From positions 213,944-277,943 of the forward strand of contig JARKRC010000063.1 in the NCBI GenBank assembly GCA_029974595.1: DNA of 64,000 bases, read 5' to 3'. The position numbers and the translations under genes are program-made. Below, in pieces: positions 16,883-26,323 of the stretch. The number at the start of each line of letters is the position of its first letter. Positions within the stretch are counted from its first letter, which is position 1. The notes beneath the pieces are model-generated. The model was not told the DNA's origin. It saw only the letters and a list, made by a program, of their open reading frames with translations, and did not search any database. Source of the DNA: Ereboglobus sp. (lineage in GTDB: Bacteria > Verrucomicrobiota > Verrucomicrobiia > Opitutales > Opitutaceae).

Positions 16883-18660
16883 GGTGAAAAACTTGTCTGC
16901 TGCCGGAAATATTTATCTATTTCGATGCACGCGAAGATAAATGGCAGCAGCCCGTGCGTATCACTTTTGATAAAGGAGATGCGCTCATAGTCCGCGGCCT
17001 CGGTACTGAAGTTAGTGCCGCCCTTAACGCCGTTAAAATCGTCATTGTCGTCGACGAAGGTGGCAAGCGCCCGCCATGCGCGTTCCAATGCAGGGCCGTA
17101 TTTTTTGCGCGAAAGCCAGCCGTTGTTGATGCCGCGTGCGATGCAGAGTGTAAAGATTGCAGCGCCGGACGACTCGCGCACGGATGCCGGCATATCAAGC
17201 ACGTTTCGCCAAAATCCTTCCGCGTCCTGCTGGCGCAGCAAACCGTCAACGTGGTCGCGGTATATTTTCATCAGCACGGCCCGGTTCTCGTGCGTTTCGG
17301 GCAATGCGTCGAGAACCTCCACCGCCGACCAGAGCGCCCAGCCGTTGCCGCGCGACCAGAACGGGACCTTCTCCTCGCGTTTCGATGGATAGCAGGCCTG
17401 CCGGTAGAGCCCCGGCAGCGGATCATATAGATAGGAATTGAATTTTATAATCTGCAATGATGCATCGTCCAGCAAAGCGATACGCTCAGCCGCATCATTT
17501 GTACATTTTGCCCAATACACGAGGTAGGGGATTCCCATATACATGTCGTCTGCCCAAATCGATGGATATTCCGTGTAAGAGCGCGCAAAAATGCCATCCA
17601 CGCGAAATTGTTTGTTTCGCAGATAATCAACAGTCAGCGCTGCCCGTTCGCGGTAGCGCTCCATGCCAGGGAAGTTTTTTTCCGCAGCGAGACGAGTGAC
17701 AAAAGGCATCGCCGGTGCCGACATATAATCAAGCATCGGCAGCCCGGCTTGTCCGAAATTCATTGAGCGAAACGCCAGCAGGTCTCGCATCTGGTGTTCT
17801 ACCATCGGGAATGTATCCAGCGCATACTCGCACCAACGCGCGGCGTAGTCGCTGTACCGCGCATCTCCCGTCGCGGCGCCAAGGCACTGCAGTGCCCAGT
17901 TGAAGCAGCCCACGTGATAATTCCACGCATAGAACTTGCCGCCGTCCTTGTTGTTTGTAAGTAGGTTGACACGTGGAATATTCCATGCGATGCGTTCTAT
18001 TGCGCCGTTGTAAACCTTATGAAATTCCAGGGTGGTCTCGGGCGGAAGCACGGTGTTGATATCTCCGGCAAAAGTTCCAAGCACCAGCCAATGGGCGAGC
18101 TGCGCGGCCTTGGGCGCGTATTCGTTCAGCGAGAAACGGATGCGTTTGCCCCGTTCGCCATAGCGTGTCATATTGATGGACTGGGTGACAAACAACCAAT
18201 CCTCTGTTGCATCCATTTTGTTGCGGGCGGATTTTATCAAGATTTTATGGCTTCCCTTGGCGAGGTGCACTGTGAATTGCTCGGGTAGCAGATAGCTTTT
18301 TTCATCATAGGTAATCGTAAAATCAGTCTTCGTCTGACGTTCGAAGACCAGTTTTTCATCAATCCATATTTTTACCGGCCAACGGGAGCCGAATTCGAAT
18401 GTCTGCTCCTGTGAGACGTCGCTTTGCAGGGTTGAGACCGCATAGGCAACTCCGGCCACGGGGGTGCAGCTTCGCCCGAAATCAACCGATTCCGCATCGC
18501 CATAAGGTTGTTGAACGGTGTATTCAAACGCGAACGAGCCGCAGGCGAGGACTTTGTCCGCGACCTTACGCGCGAGGGCGAGCGGTTCCTGCGCGCTGAC
18601 AGTGCCTGAGATCGCGAACAGCGTGGTTGATATGAAAAGCGTTTTATAAATCCGTTTCAT
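16879..18660 (-). CDS. GH105-family unsaturated rhamnogalacturonyl hydrolase with N-terminal extension
   Basis: A 593-residue secreted protein with signal MKRIYKTLFISTTLFAISGTVSA. The C-terminal two thirds is an (alpha/alpha)6 barrel with SIWADDMYMGIPYLVYW (likely catalytic Asp), FWSRGNGWALWSAVEVLDAL and ESSGAAIFTLCIARG, the usual GH105/GH88 signatures. These enzymes remove the unsaturated uronic acid left by pectin or rhamnogalacturonan lyases. About 220 residues of mainly beta-strand sequence (WPVKIWIDEKLVFERQ, FTVHLAKGSHKILIK) precede the barrel and resemble a PA14 or jelly-roll accessory domain. A normal GH105 is about 370 residues, so this is a two-domain form. It overlaps the following Ser-type sulfatase by 4 bp. 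Confidence 0.87.
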   Translation of the reverse strand: MKRIYKTLFISTTLFAISGTVSAQEPLALARKVADKVLACGSFAFEYTVQQPYGDAESVDFGRSCTPVAGVAYAVSTLQSDVSQEQTFEFGSRWPVKIWIDEKLVFERQTKTDFTITYDEKSYLLPEQFTVHLAKGSHKILIKSARNKMDATEDWLFVTQSINMTRYGERGKRIRFSLNEYAPKAAQLAHWLVLGTFAGDINTVLPPETTLEFHKVYNGAIERIAWNIPRVNLLTNNKDGGKFYAWNYHVGCFNWALQCLGAATGDARYSDYAARWCEYALDTFPMVEHQMRDLLAFRSMNFGQAGLPMLDYMSAPAMPFVTRLAAEKNFPGMERYRERAALTVDYLRNKQFRVDGIFARSYTEYPSIWADDMYMGIPYLVYWAKCTNDAAERIALLDDASLQIIKFNSYLYDPLPGLYRQACYPSKREEKVPFWSRGNGWALWSAVEVLDALPETHENRAVLMKIYRDHVDGLLRQQDAEGFWRNVLDMPASVRESSGAAIFTLCIARGINNGWLSRKKYGPALERAWRALATFVDDNDDFNGVKGGTNFSTEAADYERISFIKSDTHGLLPFIFACIEIDKYFRQQTSFSP

Positions 18661-18691
18661 TGTCGTGAATCATCCGGGCATGCCCGCAGGA

Positions 18692-20161
18692 TCAATAGTT
18701 CAGGATAGGGAAGCGATTATTATAGCCGACGGCGGAATGGCGGACATTTTCCGTATACATCGGGTCGGCATAGCGTTTTTTTATCTCGGGAGTGTCCGTG
18801 GCGCGGTGATCGGCCCAGATGCGCACCTTGCCGTCAGGTGTTGCCAACATGATATGCTCGCCGGGAATGTCCAAAATGTGTTTGACGATGACCATGTCGC
18901 CACCCGGTGCCTCGAATATTTTCTCGCCGCGCCGGTCGTAAAGTGCGCCTTCATAATAAACCTCATGCACCCCGTCCCCATTGAAATCAACCGGATACCC
19001 GGTCGGAGGAAATTTTTGACGGGGAAGCTCTTTTCCCGTTTTTGCGTCGTAGAATTGGCAGATCGCGTCCGACTTGCTCGGGTTTGACGATTTCACGATA
19101 TAGAGATCGGTTTTATCCTTGTCGCCTGGTATTGCGTAGCGTCCGGTCACGGCGATGCGCTCGCCTTTGGGTCCGAGATTGCCGACCCAACCGTAGTGGA
19201 AATGCCCCCACATATCGGGCACCTCCCAAAGGTGCCTGCCATCCTGCGCAAACATCACCGCACGCGATACCTTGCCGTCGTCGCCTTTTTCGCGGGCCGT
19301 CCAAAAATCCCATTGGCCGGTGTTGCGGTCATAGATGGGCAGCACCGTGTCGGAGTGATCATACCACACATGACGGTCGAGCACGAACAGCTCCCGTCCG
19401 TCGTCAAACGCGATGCAGCGTTCTCCCCACATGAACTGTCCACTGCGGTCCTTGTTCAAATCGAGAATAATGTTGGAGTGACTGGCACGCGGCCCGTCGT
19501 AATCGTCAGGATAATAAACTTCCCAGCGCTGTTTCATGTCGGCGGTAAACGCGCGCAAACGCATGTCTCGGTAAGTGCCGATTCCGGCGATGATAACCGG
19601 GTCGCCGTTTTTGGCGAAGCCGCCAATGATAGAGAAGCGCCATTTATAACTGCTTGCCTGGTTGTGCGTGGGTTGCGGCCAGTTCCACCGGCCCGTGACC
19701 TTCCCCGTGCGCGCATCGGCGCGCTCAAGCTTGTATTGTTTATAGACAAACGGCTTTGGGCCGATATTGTTCACATAATAGAGCTCGTCTGCACCATCCC
19801 TGTCCATGTCCATCGGCAAAAGTGGGATGAACCAGACGCCGGGAATGGAATACGTCAGTTCGCGACGCCATAGCTCCTTTCCTTTGAGATCGAAAACGGC
19901 CATGATGGGCTTGTGTTTTGGAAAGAAAAAACTGCCTTCGGCGGGGTCGACGTTGGGGTCTTCCGAAAATATCATGACAAAGCCTTTTTCGCCGTCGCCA
20001 AGATTGACCGGGGCGGCGCGCACCTGCTTTGACGGAATGCGCAAGTCAAACTCGGTCGCGACATATGGCGAGTAATCGTGTCGCGGCTCATAATGTGGCT
20101 GACCAGCCGCCAGATGCGCGGTGGTGAGCGCGGACAGGAGCAGGGATATTTGTATTTTCAT
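18692..20161 (-). CDS. Secreted beta-propeller protein, possible PL11-like rhamnogalacturonan lyase
   Basis: 489 residues with signal peptide MKIQISLLLSALTTAHLAAG; a longer frame opens at 20212 but the signal supports 20161. The sequence is beta-rich with repeated Asp-rich turns such as PMDMDRDGADELYYVN, VDFNGDGVHEVYY and LDLNKDRSGQ, as in calcium-binding propellers of rhamnogalacturonan lyases. The end YTENVRHSAVGYNNRF recalls the closing segment of PL11 enzymes (inference). Catalytic residues were not identified, and a catalytically inactive FG-GAP-type propeller is an alternative. It is the first gene of the minus-strand unit leading to the GH105 and two sulfatases, 31 bp upstream of the GH105. 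Confidence 0.6.
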   Translation of the reverse strand: MKIQISLLLSALTTAHLAAGQPHYEPRHDYSPYVATEFDLRIPSKQVRAAPVNLGDGEKGFVMIFSEDPNVDPAEGSFFFPKHKPIMAVFDLKGKELWRRELTYSIPGVWFIPLLPMDMDRDGADELYYVNNIGPKPFVYKQYKLERADARTGKVTGRWNWPQPTHNQASSYKWRFSIIGGFAKNGDPVIIAGIGTYRDMRLRAFTADMKQRWEVYYPDDYDGPRASHSNIILDLNKDRSGQFMWGERCIAFDDGRELFVLDRHVWYDHSDTVLPIYDRNTGQWDFWTAREKGDDGKVSRAVMFAQDGRHLWEVPDMWGHFHYGWVGNLGPKGERIAVTGRYAIPGDKDKTDLYIVKSSNPSKSDAICQFYDAKTGKELPRQKFPPTGYPVDFNGDGVHEVYYEGALYDRRGEKIFEAPGGDMVIVKHILDIPGEHIMLATPDGKVRIWADHRATDTPEIKKRYADPMYTENVRHSAVGYNNRFPILNY

Positions 20162-20436
20162 CGAATTTTGGCGGTATTGAGGAAAGTTGGATGCCTTGCG
20201 CTTAAAACGCATGCATACCTGAATACTGGATACAGTCAGCTAACAAAAAATAAAATTGTCTTTGGACGGAGATGGGCAGTTTTCAAGAAATTCGGACAAG
20301 AGTCCTTGAAAAGGCAAGCATTTTCTGCATCATTGGAATCTAATCTTTGGAAAAGCCGAAGCACGCGCACGTTTGACCGCCTCAAGCCCATCCCTATATG
20401 CACTCCCAGTCTTTCACAAAATGTCCTGAACTTGCC

Positions 20437-22035
20437 ATGACCCGTCGCGAATTTGGCGGGAATTTGTTGCGTGGCCTCGGCGGTGCCGCGTTCGCAACAG
20501 CGCTTCGTCCGTTAGGCGCGCTGACCTCTGGGGAGAGGTTGAGTGGCGCCGAATGCAAGCCGAACATCATATTGGTGCTCTCAGACCAGCATGCTTATAA
20601 ATATTGCGGCTTTATGGGGCATCCCGTCGTGCGCACGCCGAATCTTGATAAGATAGCCGCGAGCGGCGTGGTGTTTCGAAACACCTATTGCGGCAGTCCC
20701 GTCAGCGCGCCATCGCGGGCTGGGATGATTTCGGGCGTATATCCATCGGATTGCAATTCATTCTGCAATTCGACTGCATGGGACGGCAGTTTCCCGGCGT
20801 GGCCGATGCTCATGCGCGACGCGGGCTATCACACGTTTGGCACCGGGAAAATGGACGCCCATGATAATTTCGACCTTGGTTTCGATGAGTCGAAGGCCGT
20901 TATCAATTCCCATTGGAAGAAACCCGACATTACCTCACTTTTCCGGCGACCACTTTGCATCCGCCCCACGGCGCGCAACCAAGTGGACGGACGCTCGCGC
21001 ACAACACTGCACAGGGACATCCAAGTAGTAAAGGCGACCGAGGAATTTATACGCCGGCAACGCGCAGGTGGCAAACCTTGGATCGCGTATTGCGGTGTGC
21101 ACGCGCCACATGATCCGTTCACCGGTCTGGAAAAATATTATGATTATTATCTACCGCGCGTGGACATGCCCGAGGTCGCAAACGAGGAACTCGAGCGGCA
21201 GCATATTGTGTTCACGCAGATGCGCTATCACAAAAATCTCGGCACGCCCATCCCTGCTGAGCGTATCCGGCGCGCGCGTGCCGGATATTATGCGATGATA
21301 ACCGAGCTCGATGAACACATCGGTGGACTATGGACGGCGCTTGAGGAAACCGGGCAGCTTGAGAACACCATTTTCGTCTACACGTCCGACCACGGCGAGT
21401 CTCTGGGTGACCACGGGCTCTGGCTGAAAAACAATCTCTACGACGTGGCTGCGCGCATCCCGATGGTCGTGGCAGGCGCAAGTTTGCCGCGGGGCGTGAC
21501 GGTTGACACACCGGTCGCGCACGTCGATCTGATCCGCACTTTCCTCGAATGGGGCGGCGCTGTGACCCATGGCAGACTTCGCGGGCATTCGCTCGCAGCA
21601 CTGATGTACGGACGCACTGGCGATCATCCCGGCTGGGCGTATTCCGAAAGTCATTCAGAGGGGAACAGCACCGGTTCGTTCATGATACGGAAGGGCGATT
21701 GGAAATATATACATTTTACATGGTATGACGGATTATTGTATAATCTTGCCGAAGACCCCGGTGAGCTGAAAAATCGCATCGACGATCCCTCCGCGCGGGA
21801 TGTGCTAAAGGAGCTGCGGGAAATATTGCATACGGAAGTCGATCCCGTGGCGCTGACGGAAAAAGCATTCCGCCTGCAACGCGAACGCCTGGACGAGCTA
21901 GCATCAACCCGTACCGAGGAGCAGATGCTGGATCTGCTGCGCAGCCGACTCGGCGAAGGCCAGTCGGTGGCGTTGCTAAACGCCTATTACGGGCGTACAT
22001 TCACCTACAGACCGGAAGATCCGAAAAAACATTGA
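20437..22035 (+). CDS. Sulfatase, Ser-type
   Basis: A 532-residue exported sulfatase. The formylglycine motif is SAPSR within SPVSAPSRAGMISG, i.e. Ser-type and anSME-dependent. Other motifs are NIILVLSDQHAYKY, GTGKMDAHDNFD and FVYTSDHGESLGDHGLW. The ATG at 20437 begins the twin-arginine-like signal MTRREFGGNLLRGLGG; an upstream ATG at 20398 would put 13 extra residues before it and is less likely. It stands alone on the plus strand, divergent from the propeller gene across 275 bp of promoter region and convergent with the phosphatase remnant. Confidence 0.92.
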   Translation: MTRREFGGNLLRGLGGAAFATALRPLGALTSGERLSGAECKPNIILVLSDQHAYKYCGFMGHPVVRTPNLDKIAASGVVFRNTYCGSPVSAPSRAGMISGVYPSDCNSFCNSTAWDGSFPAWPMLMRDAGYHTFGTGKMDAHDNFDLGFDESKAVINSHWKKPDITSLFRRPLCIRPTARNQVDGRSRTTLHRDIQVVKATEEFIRRQRAGGKPWIAYCGVHAPHDPFTGLEKYYDYYLPRVDMPEVANEELERQHIVFTQMRYHKNLGTPIPAERIRRARAGYYAMITELDEHIGGLWTALEETGQLENTIFVYTSDHGESLGDHGLWLKNNLYDVAARIPMVVAGASLPRGVTVDTPVAHVDLIRTFLEWGGAVTHGRLRGHSLAALMYGRTGDHPGWAYSESHSEGNSTGSFMIRKGDWKYIHFTWYDGLLYNLAEDPGELKNRIDDPSARDVLKELREILHTEVDPVALTEKAFRLQRERLDELASTRTEEQMLDLLRSRLGEGQSVALLNAYYGRTFTYRPEDPKKH

Positions 22036-22075
22036 GTTTTCGAATCACAGGAGCGGCGATCCCCTGAATGGACGC

Positions 22076-22847
22076 TTATTTAGCTGCTTTGGCTTTGTTC
22101 TCAGGTTGGTCGTTTAGCATCCTCAGTGCAAAGGTTCCGTCCGGCAATTCCTCGACCATCCGGATGCCTGTGTTCACTACTGTTTTTTTCAGGCCTGCAA
22201 TTTTTCGGCAGAATCATCTGGAGCAGCGCGCGTCCGTTGGTGCCGTGGCCTGAGCGCAATATGGATTTCTCCGTGCCTCCGAACCTCTGCCGCAGCAGCG
22301 TGACGACGTTTTGCAACAATGCCTTGGTATCGGAGGCGCGCTGAGGGAGGTCTTCCTTGGGCGCGGCTTTGAGCAGGTGTTCTCCGCCGGGACGGAGGAT
22401 GAAAAACGGCTTCTCGTCATCAGGCAGCTCCACACGGTCGCCTCGGAGCAGATTTTTCCCCGGCGCCGGAAGTGTTTCGTTGAAAAACGACAGCACCACC
22501 TCTTCGTTGAACTCCGCCAACTCGGGCCAGATCTCTGCCGTCTGCCTCGTGTCGCACAAATACGGCAGAATGGTCTGGCGACAGCGGTAAACAGGGCTGC
22601 ACACGATGAAGTCGAACTTATAACTTTTAAGCTTCTCGGTGGCTGCCACGATTTGTTCTTTTCCTTTGGGAGTGACCGCATTGGAATCGCCCACGTATGA
22701 CGGCCAGTGTTCCTTGGAGACGTTTTCGTATTGCCTGCGGAGATTGTGGCCGAATTCGGCATGACGGATGTAATAAATCTTCAGTCCGGCCTCGCTTGGA
22801 ATGGTGGCAAGCAGGCAAATAAAAATACCAGCGGCAATCCGTGGCAT
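22076..22847 (-). pseudogene. Exported histidine phosphatase (phosphoglycerate mutase superfamily), frameshifted
   Basis: The signal MPRIAAGIFICLLATIPSEA is followed by KIYYIRHAEFGHN, a RHG-like phosphohistidine motif in which Glu replaces Gly, VCSPVYRCRQTI and the second histidine motif SGHGTNGR. Near the end the frame breaks. Up to MILPK it reads one frame, but the continuation IAGLKKTVVNTGIRMVEELP and FALRMLNDQPENKAKAAK lies in another frame ending at the TAA at 22076. One extra A in the A5 run (22201-22205) or near the A7 run (22183-22189) explains it. Read as is, the protein instead ends at 22101 with an unnatural tail. Catalysis might survive because only the last ~35 residues change. 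An ATG at 22892 is an alternative start. Confidence 0.7.
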
Positions 22848-22892
22848 GATTGATGAAATAATGATAGAAGATCTGACAATTTTGATGGGCAT

Positions 22893-23211
22893 GATAAATT
22901 ATTTCATGAAATTAATATAATGGTGAGAATCGCACTCTCGTTGGGCGGCATATTACCGCATTGTGAATTTGATTTAGAGCCGGCACCATGCGGTAAAATA
23001 TACAATGCGAAAACCGTAAATGCGTGGGAAAAATCGCCATCGATTTTTATAATGTATATAACATGTTTATTATAAATATCATATGAAATAATCGGACAGG
23101 TGTCATTTTTTCTATTGCCAGATGCCGAAACAAAACTATTTCATTTGAGACACTTTTAATCAACCCCGTCGAGTTTCCCTTTCTTCATCCAAAACTCATC
23201 GCGCAAAAATC
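22893..23211. promoter_or_regulatory. AT-rich divergent intergenic region with inverted repeats
   Basis: 319 bp without a gene between the phosphatase and the sulfatase that opens the six-gene plus-strand unit. It holds a perfect 12-bp palindrome ATTTCATGAAAT (22901-22912). It also holds a 9-bp inverted repeat, TTACCGCAT (22953-22961) and ATGCGGTAA (22988-22996), separated by 26 bp. The strongly AT-rich part at 23040-23100 probably includes promoters. Either repeat could be a regulator site, for example for the LacI-type protein encoded at the end of the unit. Confidence 0.4.
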
Positions 23212-24735
23212 ATGCAAGTCACACCCATACATCTGCCCGTAGCCTTGTCGGGCCTCGTGGTCGCCTCCGCTACCGCGTTGCTGCCCGGCTCCGTTCAAGC
23301 AGCCCTGCCATCGTCCGCCATTCCGGTGCGCCCCAACATCATTTTCATCCTCGCGGATGACGCCGGTTACGGTGATGTCGGCTTCACGGGCCAGGCGCGT
23401 TTCAATACGCCCAATATCGACAAGTTCGCCCGTGAGGGTATGATCATGACGCAGCACTACGCCGGCACCCCGGTTTGTGCACCTTCGCGTGCTACGCTTA
23501 TGACCGGCTTGCACACCGGCCATGTGAGCATCCGTGGCAACCACGGTTACCGTTGGGGCGCGACCACCACGAGCCGCGTGCCCATCTCCCGCAAGGAAAC
23601 CCTGCTCCCCGAATGCCTGAAGGATTTCGGCTACCAGACAGCCATGATTGGCAAGTGGGGTCTCGGCGAGGAGGACAGCTACAGCGCGCCTTGGCGTCGC
23701 GGTTGGGATTTTTTCTACGGGTTCGTCAATCAAGCGCAAGCGCACAACCAATATCCCGAGTTTCTCTACCGCAACGAAGTCAAGGAGCCGATCATCAAAA
23801 ACTACTCGCATGGGCGGAACTGTTTTGCCAACGACCGATTCACCGATGAGGCGCTTGATTATATAGACCGCATGGCAAGCAACAAAAAGCACCCGTTTTT
23901 CCTCTACATGGCCTATACCACGCCGCACGCGGACCTCGTCTGCCCGACGGACACGGTTGAACAGCTCAAAAAAGAGCAGGCATGGGCGCGCGAACTCGCC
24001 GAGAAGGATGCCGCCAACGCTCGCACCGTAGGCAGCAAGGGGAAGAAGGTTATCGACACTGACAAGCGAATCATGTTTGCCGCGATGATGATGCGCCTCG
24101 ACCGCGACATCGGTCGCATCATAGCGAAACTCAAGGAGCGCGGCATCGATGAAAACACGCTGGTTGTCTTCACCTCCGACAACGGTCCCCATGCCGAGGA
24201 CGGCAAGGACAATTCTTTCTTCAATTCCTCCGGTGGTTTGCGCGGCATCAAGCGTGACATGTATGAAGGCGGTATTCGCGAACCCTTCGCTGTCCGCTGG
24301 CCCGGACACATCAAGGCCGGTTCCACGAGCGACCATCAGGCCGCGTTCTGGGATTTCATGCCCACTGTGTTTGAAATCATCGGCGAAGCCGCGCCCGAGG
24401 GCATCGACGGCATCAGCTACGCGCCGACGATTCTCGGTCGCTTGGACGGCCAGAAGAAACACGACTACCTCTACTGGGAACTGCTTGTGAAGGACAAAGG
24501 CTGCCAAGCTATCCGTCAGGGCGACTGGAAGGCCGTGCGCAGAGGCTTGAACGCCAAGGTAGAGCTTTACGATCTCTCAAGCGATATCGCCGAGAAAAAC
24601 GATCTCTCCGGCAACAATCCTGACAAGGTCGCGCATTTCGAAAAACTCCTGGCTTCCGCGCGCACCCACAGCAGTGTTTTCCCGCTGGAGCTTCCCAAGG
24701 GGCAGAAGGGGGAGATCGATCCGTTCGACCCCTGA
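23212..24735 (+). CDS. Arylsulfatase-type sulfatase, Cys-type
   Basis: A 507-residue secreted sulfatase with a Sec-type signal (MQVTPIHLPVALSGLVVASA). The active-site motif is CAPSR within TPVCAPSRATLMTG, so Cys-type. NIIFILADDAGYGDVG, AMIGKWGLGE and VVFTSDNGPHAEDG match the arylsulfatase A-like group, and the C-terminal QAIRQGDWKAVRRG is typical. It is the first gene of the plus-strand unit sulfatase, GH28, unknown barrel, PL22-like, symporter, LacI regulator. This suggests that desulfation precedes or accompanies galacturonan cleavage. Confidence 0.94.
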   Translation: MQVTPIHLPVALSGLVVASATALLPGSVQAALPSSAIPVRPNIIFILADDAGYGDVGFTGQARFNTPNIDKFAREGMIMTQHYAGTPVCAPSRATLMTGLHTGHVSIRGNHGYRWGATTTSRVPISRKETLLPECLKDFGYQTAMIGKWGLGEEDSYSAPWRRGWDFFYGFVNQAQAHNQYPEFLYRNEVKEPIIKNYSHGRNCFANDRFTDEALDYIDRMASNKKHPFFLYMAYTTPHADLVCPTDTVEQLKKEQAWARELAEKDAANARTVGSKGKKVIDTDKRIMFAAMMMRLDRDIGRIIAKLKERGIDENTLVVFTSDNGPHAEDGKDNSFFNSSGGLRGIKRDMYEGGIREPFAVRWPGHIKAGSTSDHQAAFWDFMPTVFEIIGEAAPEGIDGISYAPTILGRLDGQKKHDYLYWELLVKDKGCQAIRQGDWKAVRRGLNAKVELYDLSSDIAEKNDLSGNNPDKVAHFEKLLASARTHSSVFPLELPKGQKGEIDPFDP

Positions 24736-24858
24736 TGTTTGCTCATATAGAAAGAATAAATATAGCGCAATTGAAAACTATGTAAACGCGACTCCGTTGG
24801 ATAGGCTGATTTGATGCCTCGCGCCTTCCTTCCATCTGGGGCCGTCCCTTTTGTTATC

Positions 24859-26295
24859 ATGAATTTTCACCGTCTCCTTCCTGCCGCCGCGCTGTTTTTA
24901 TCAGCATTTTTTCCCATCTCGGCCGTGCATTCCGCCGCTCTGGACGATCCTTGGACTGCTGTTCCCGGCATTCTCGCCCGCATAAAGGCTCCCGTGTTTC
25001 CCGATCGCGACTTCGTTATCACCGATGTGAAATTCGGTGCGAAACCGGGCGGCACGCACGACAATACCGCGGCTATCGCCAAGGCTATCGCCGCATGCCA
25101 CGCGGCCGGCGGCGGACGTGTCGTTGTCCCCGCCGGCATGTTCCTCACCGAGGCGATTCATTTGAAAAGCAACGTCAACCTCCATGTCAGCGAAGGCGCC
25201 ACACTTCTTTTTTCCGGAGATCCCGCGGCCTACCTTCCCGTCGTTCTCATGCGCTGGGAAGGCATTGAGTGCATGAATTATTCGCCGCTTATCTACGCCT
25301 TTGAACAGGAAAACATCGCCATTACCGGCAAGGGCACGCTCGATGGCGGCGCGTCGCTGGACAACTGGTGGGGCTGGACGAAACACGGTAACAGCAAACG
25401 CCCGCCCGGCACCCCGGCGCCGACCGGCGCGAGCAGCCGTCGCCTTGGCATAATGAGCGACAACAATACGCCCGTAGCCGAACGCGTTTTTGGCGATGGT
25501 TATCACTTGCGTCCGCCTTTTGTGCAGCCCAATCGCTGCAAAAATATTCTCATCGAGGGCGTGACCATCGTGCGTTCGCCTTTTTGGGAACTGAATCCCG
25601 TGCTCTGCGAAAACATTACGGTGCGAGGTGTGCAAATCAGCAGCCATGGTCCGAACAACGATGGCTGTGATCCCGATTCATGCCGTGATGTGTTGATAGA
25701 AGATTGTTTCTTCGACACTGGCGACGATTGCATCGCGATAAAATCCGGACGCAACGAGGACGGTCGCCGGGTCAACGCTCCTTCCGAGAATATCATCATC
25801 CGTAACTGCGTGATGAAGGACGGCCACGGCGGCGTGGTCATCGGTAGCGAGGTTGCTGCCGGCTGCCGTAACGTGTTTGTCGAGAACTGTGTCATGGACA
25901 GTCCGAACCTCAACCGCGCTCTCCGTTTCAAGTCCAACGCGCGCCGCGGCGGCGTGGTCGAAAACGTGCACATGCGCAATGTCACCATCGGCCAAGTTGA
26001 CGAGACGATTCTCAGCATCGACTTTACCTATCAGGAAGGCGCCAACGGTCCCTACGCGCCCGTGGTGCGCAACGTCTCACTTGAAAACGTGACCGGCAAG
26101 AAAAGCCCGCGAGTCCTGCGCATCATCGGATTCAAGGGCGCGATCGCGGATGACATCCGTTTCAAAAACTGCGTGTTCGAGGGCATTGACTCCAGCGAGC
26201 ATCTTGAGCACGCCGGACGCATTACCTTCGATAATGTGACCATAATTCCCGCCAAGAAGCCGCGTCCGCAAAAAGCCGGCGCAGCGTCGGAGTGA
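24859..26295 (+). CDS. GH28 polygalacturonase-like glycoside hydrolase
   Basis: A 478-residue secreted beta-helix enzyme with signal MNFHRLLPAAALFLSAFF. GH28 enzymes hydrolyse alpha-1,4-galacturonan or rhamnogalacturonan by inversion. Catalytic motifs are NNDGCDPDSCRDV (first Asp), DTGDDCIAIKSG (Asp pair), GHGGVVIGSE (His) and RALRFKSN (R-x-K substrate site). The N-terminal DVKFGAKPGGTHDNTAAI and AGGGRVVVPAGMF are the usual entry motifs of bacterial members. The signal peptide supports ATG 24859 over the in-frame TTG/ATG at 24811. It lies 123 bp after the sulfatase. Confidence 0.94.
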   Translation: MNFHRLLPAAALFLSAFFPISAVHSAALDDPWTAVPGILARIKAPVFPDRDFVITDVKFGAKPGGTHDNTAAIAKAIAACHAAGGGRVVVPAGMFLTEAIHLKSNVNLHVSEGATLLFSGDPAAYLPVVLMRWEGIECMNYSPLIYAFEQENIAITGKGTLDGGASLDNWWGWTKHGNSKRPPGTPAPTGASSRRLGIMSDNNTPVAERVFGDGYHLRPPFVQPNRCKNILIEGVTIVRSPFWELNPVLCENITVRGVQISSHGPNNDGCDPDSCRDVLIEDCFFDTGDDCIAIKSGRNEDGRRVNAPSENIIIRNCVMKDGHGGVVIGSEVAAGCRNVFVENCVMDSPNLNRALRFKSNARRGGVVENVHMRNVTIGQVDETILSIDFTYQEGANGPYAPVVRNVSLENVTGKKSPRVLRIIGFKGAIADDIRFKNCVFEGIDSSEHLEHAGRITFDNVTIIPAKKPRPQKAGAASE

Positions 26296-26323
26296 TGTTT
26301 CATCCGCCTCCCCGTCCCTCATC

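Noticed and set aside
20225-20236. ACTGGATACAGT near the propeller/sulfatase divergent region, with a similar GGATACA at about 15300
   Set aside because: The match is short, imperfect as a palindrome and also occurs inside coding sequence (26449), so an operator cannot be supported.
22022-22043. A-rich/T-rich pair after the 20.4 kb sulfatase as terminator
   Set aside because: The stem would be six A-T pairs with hardly any GC, too weak to call.
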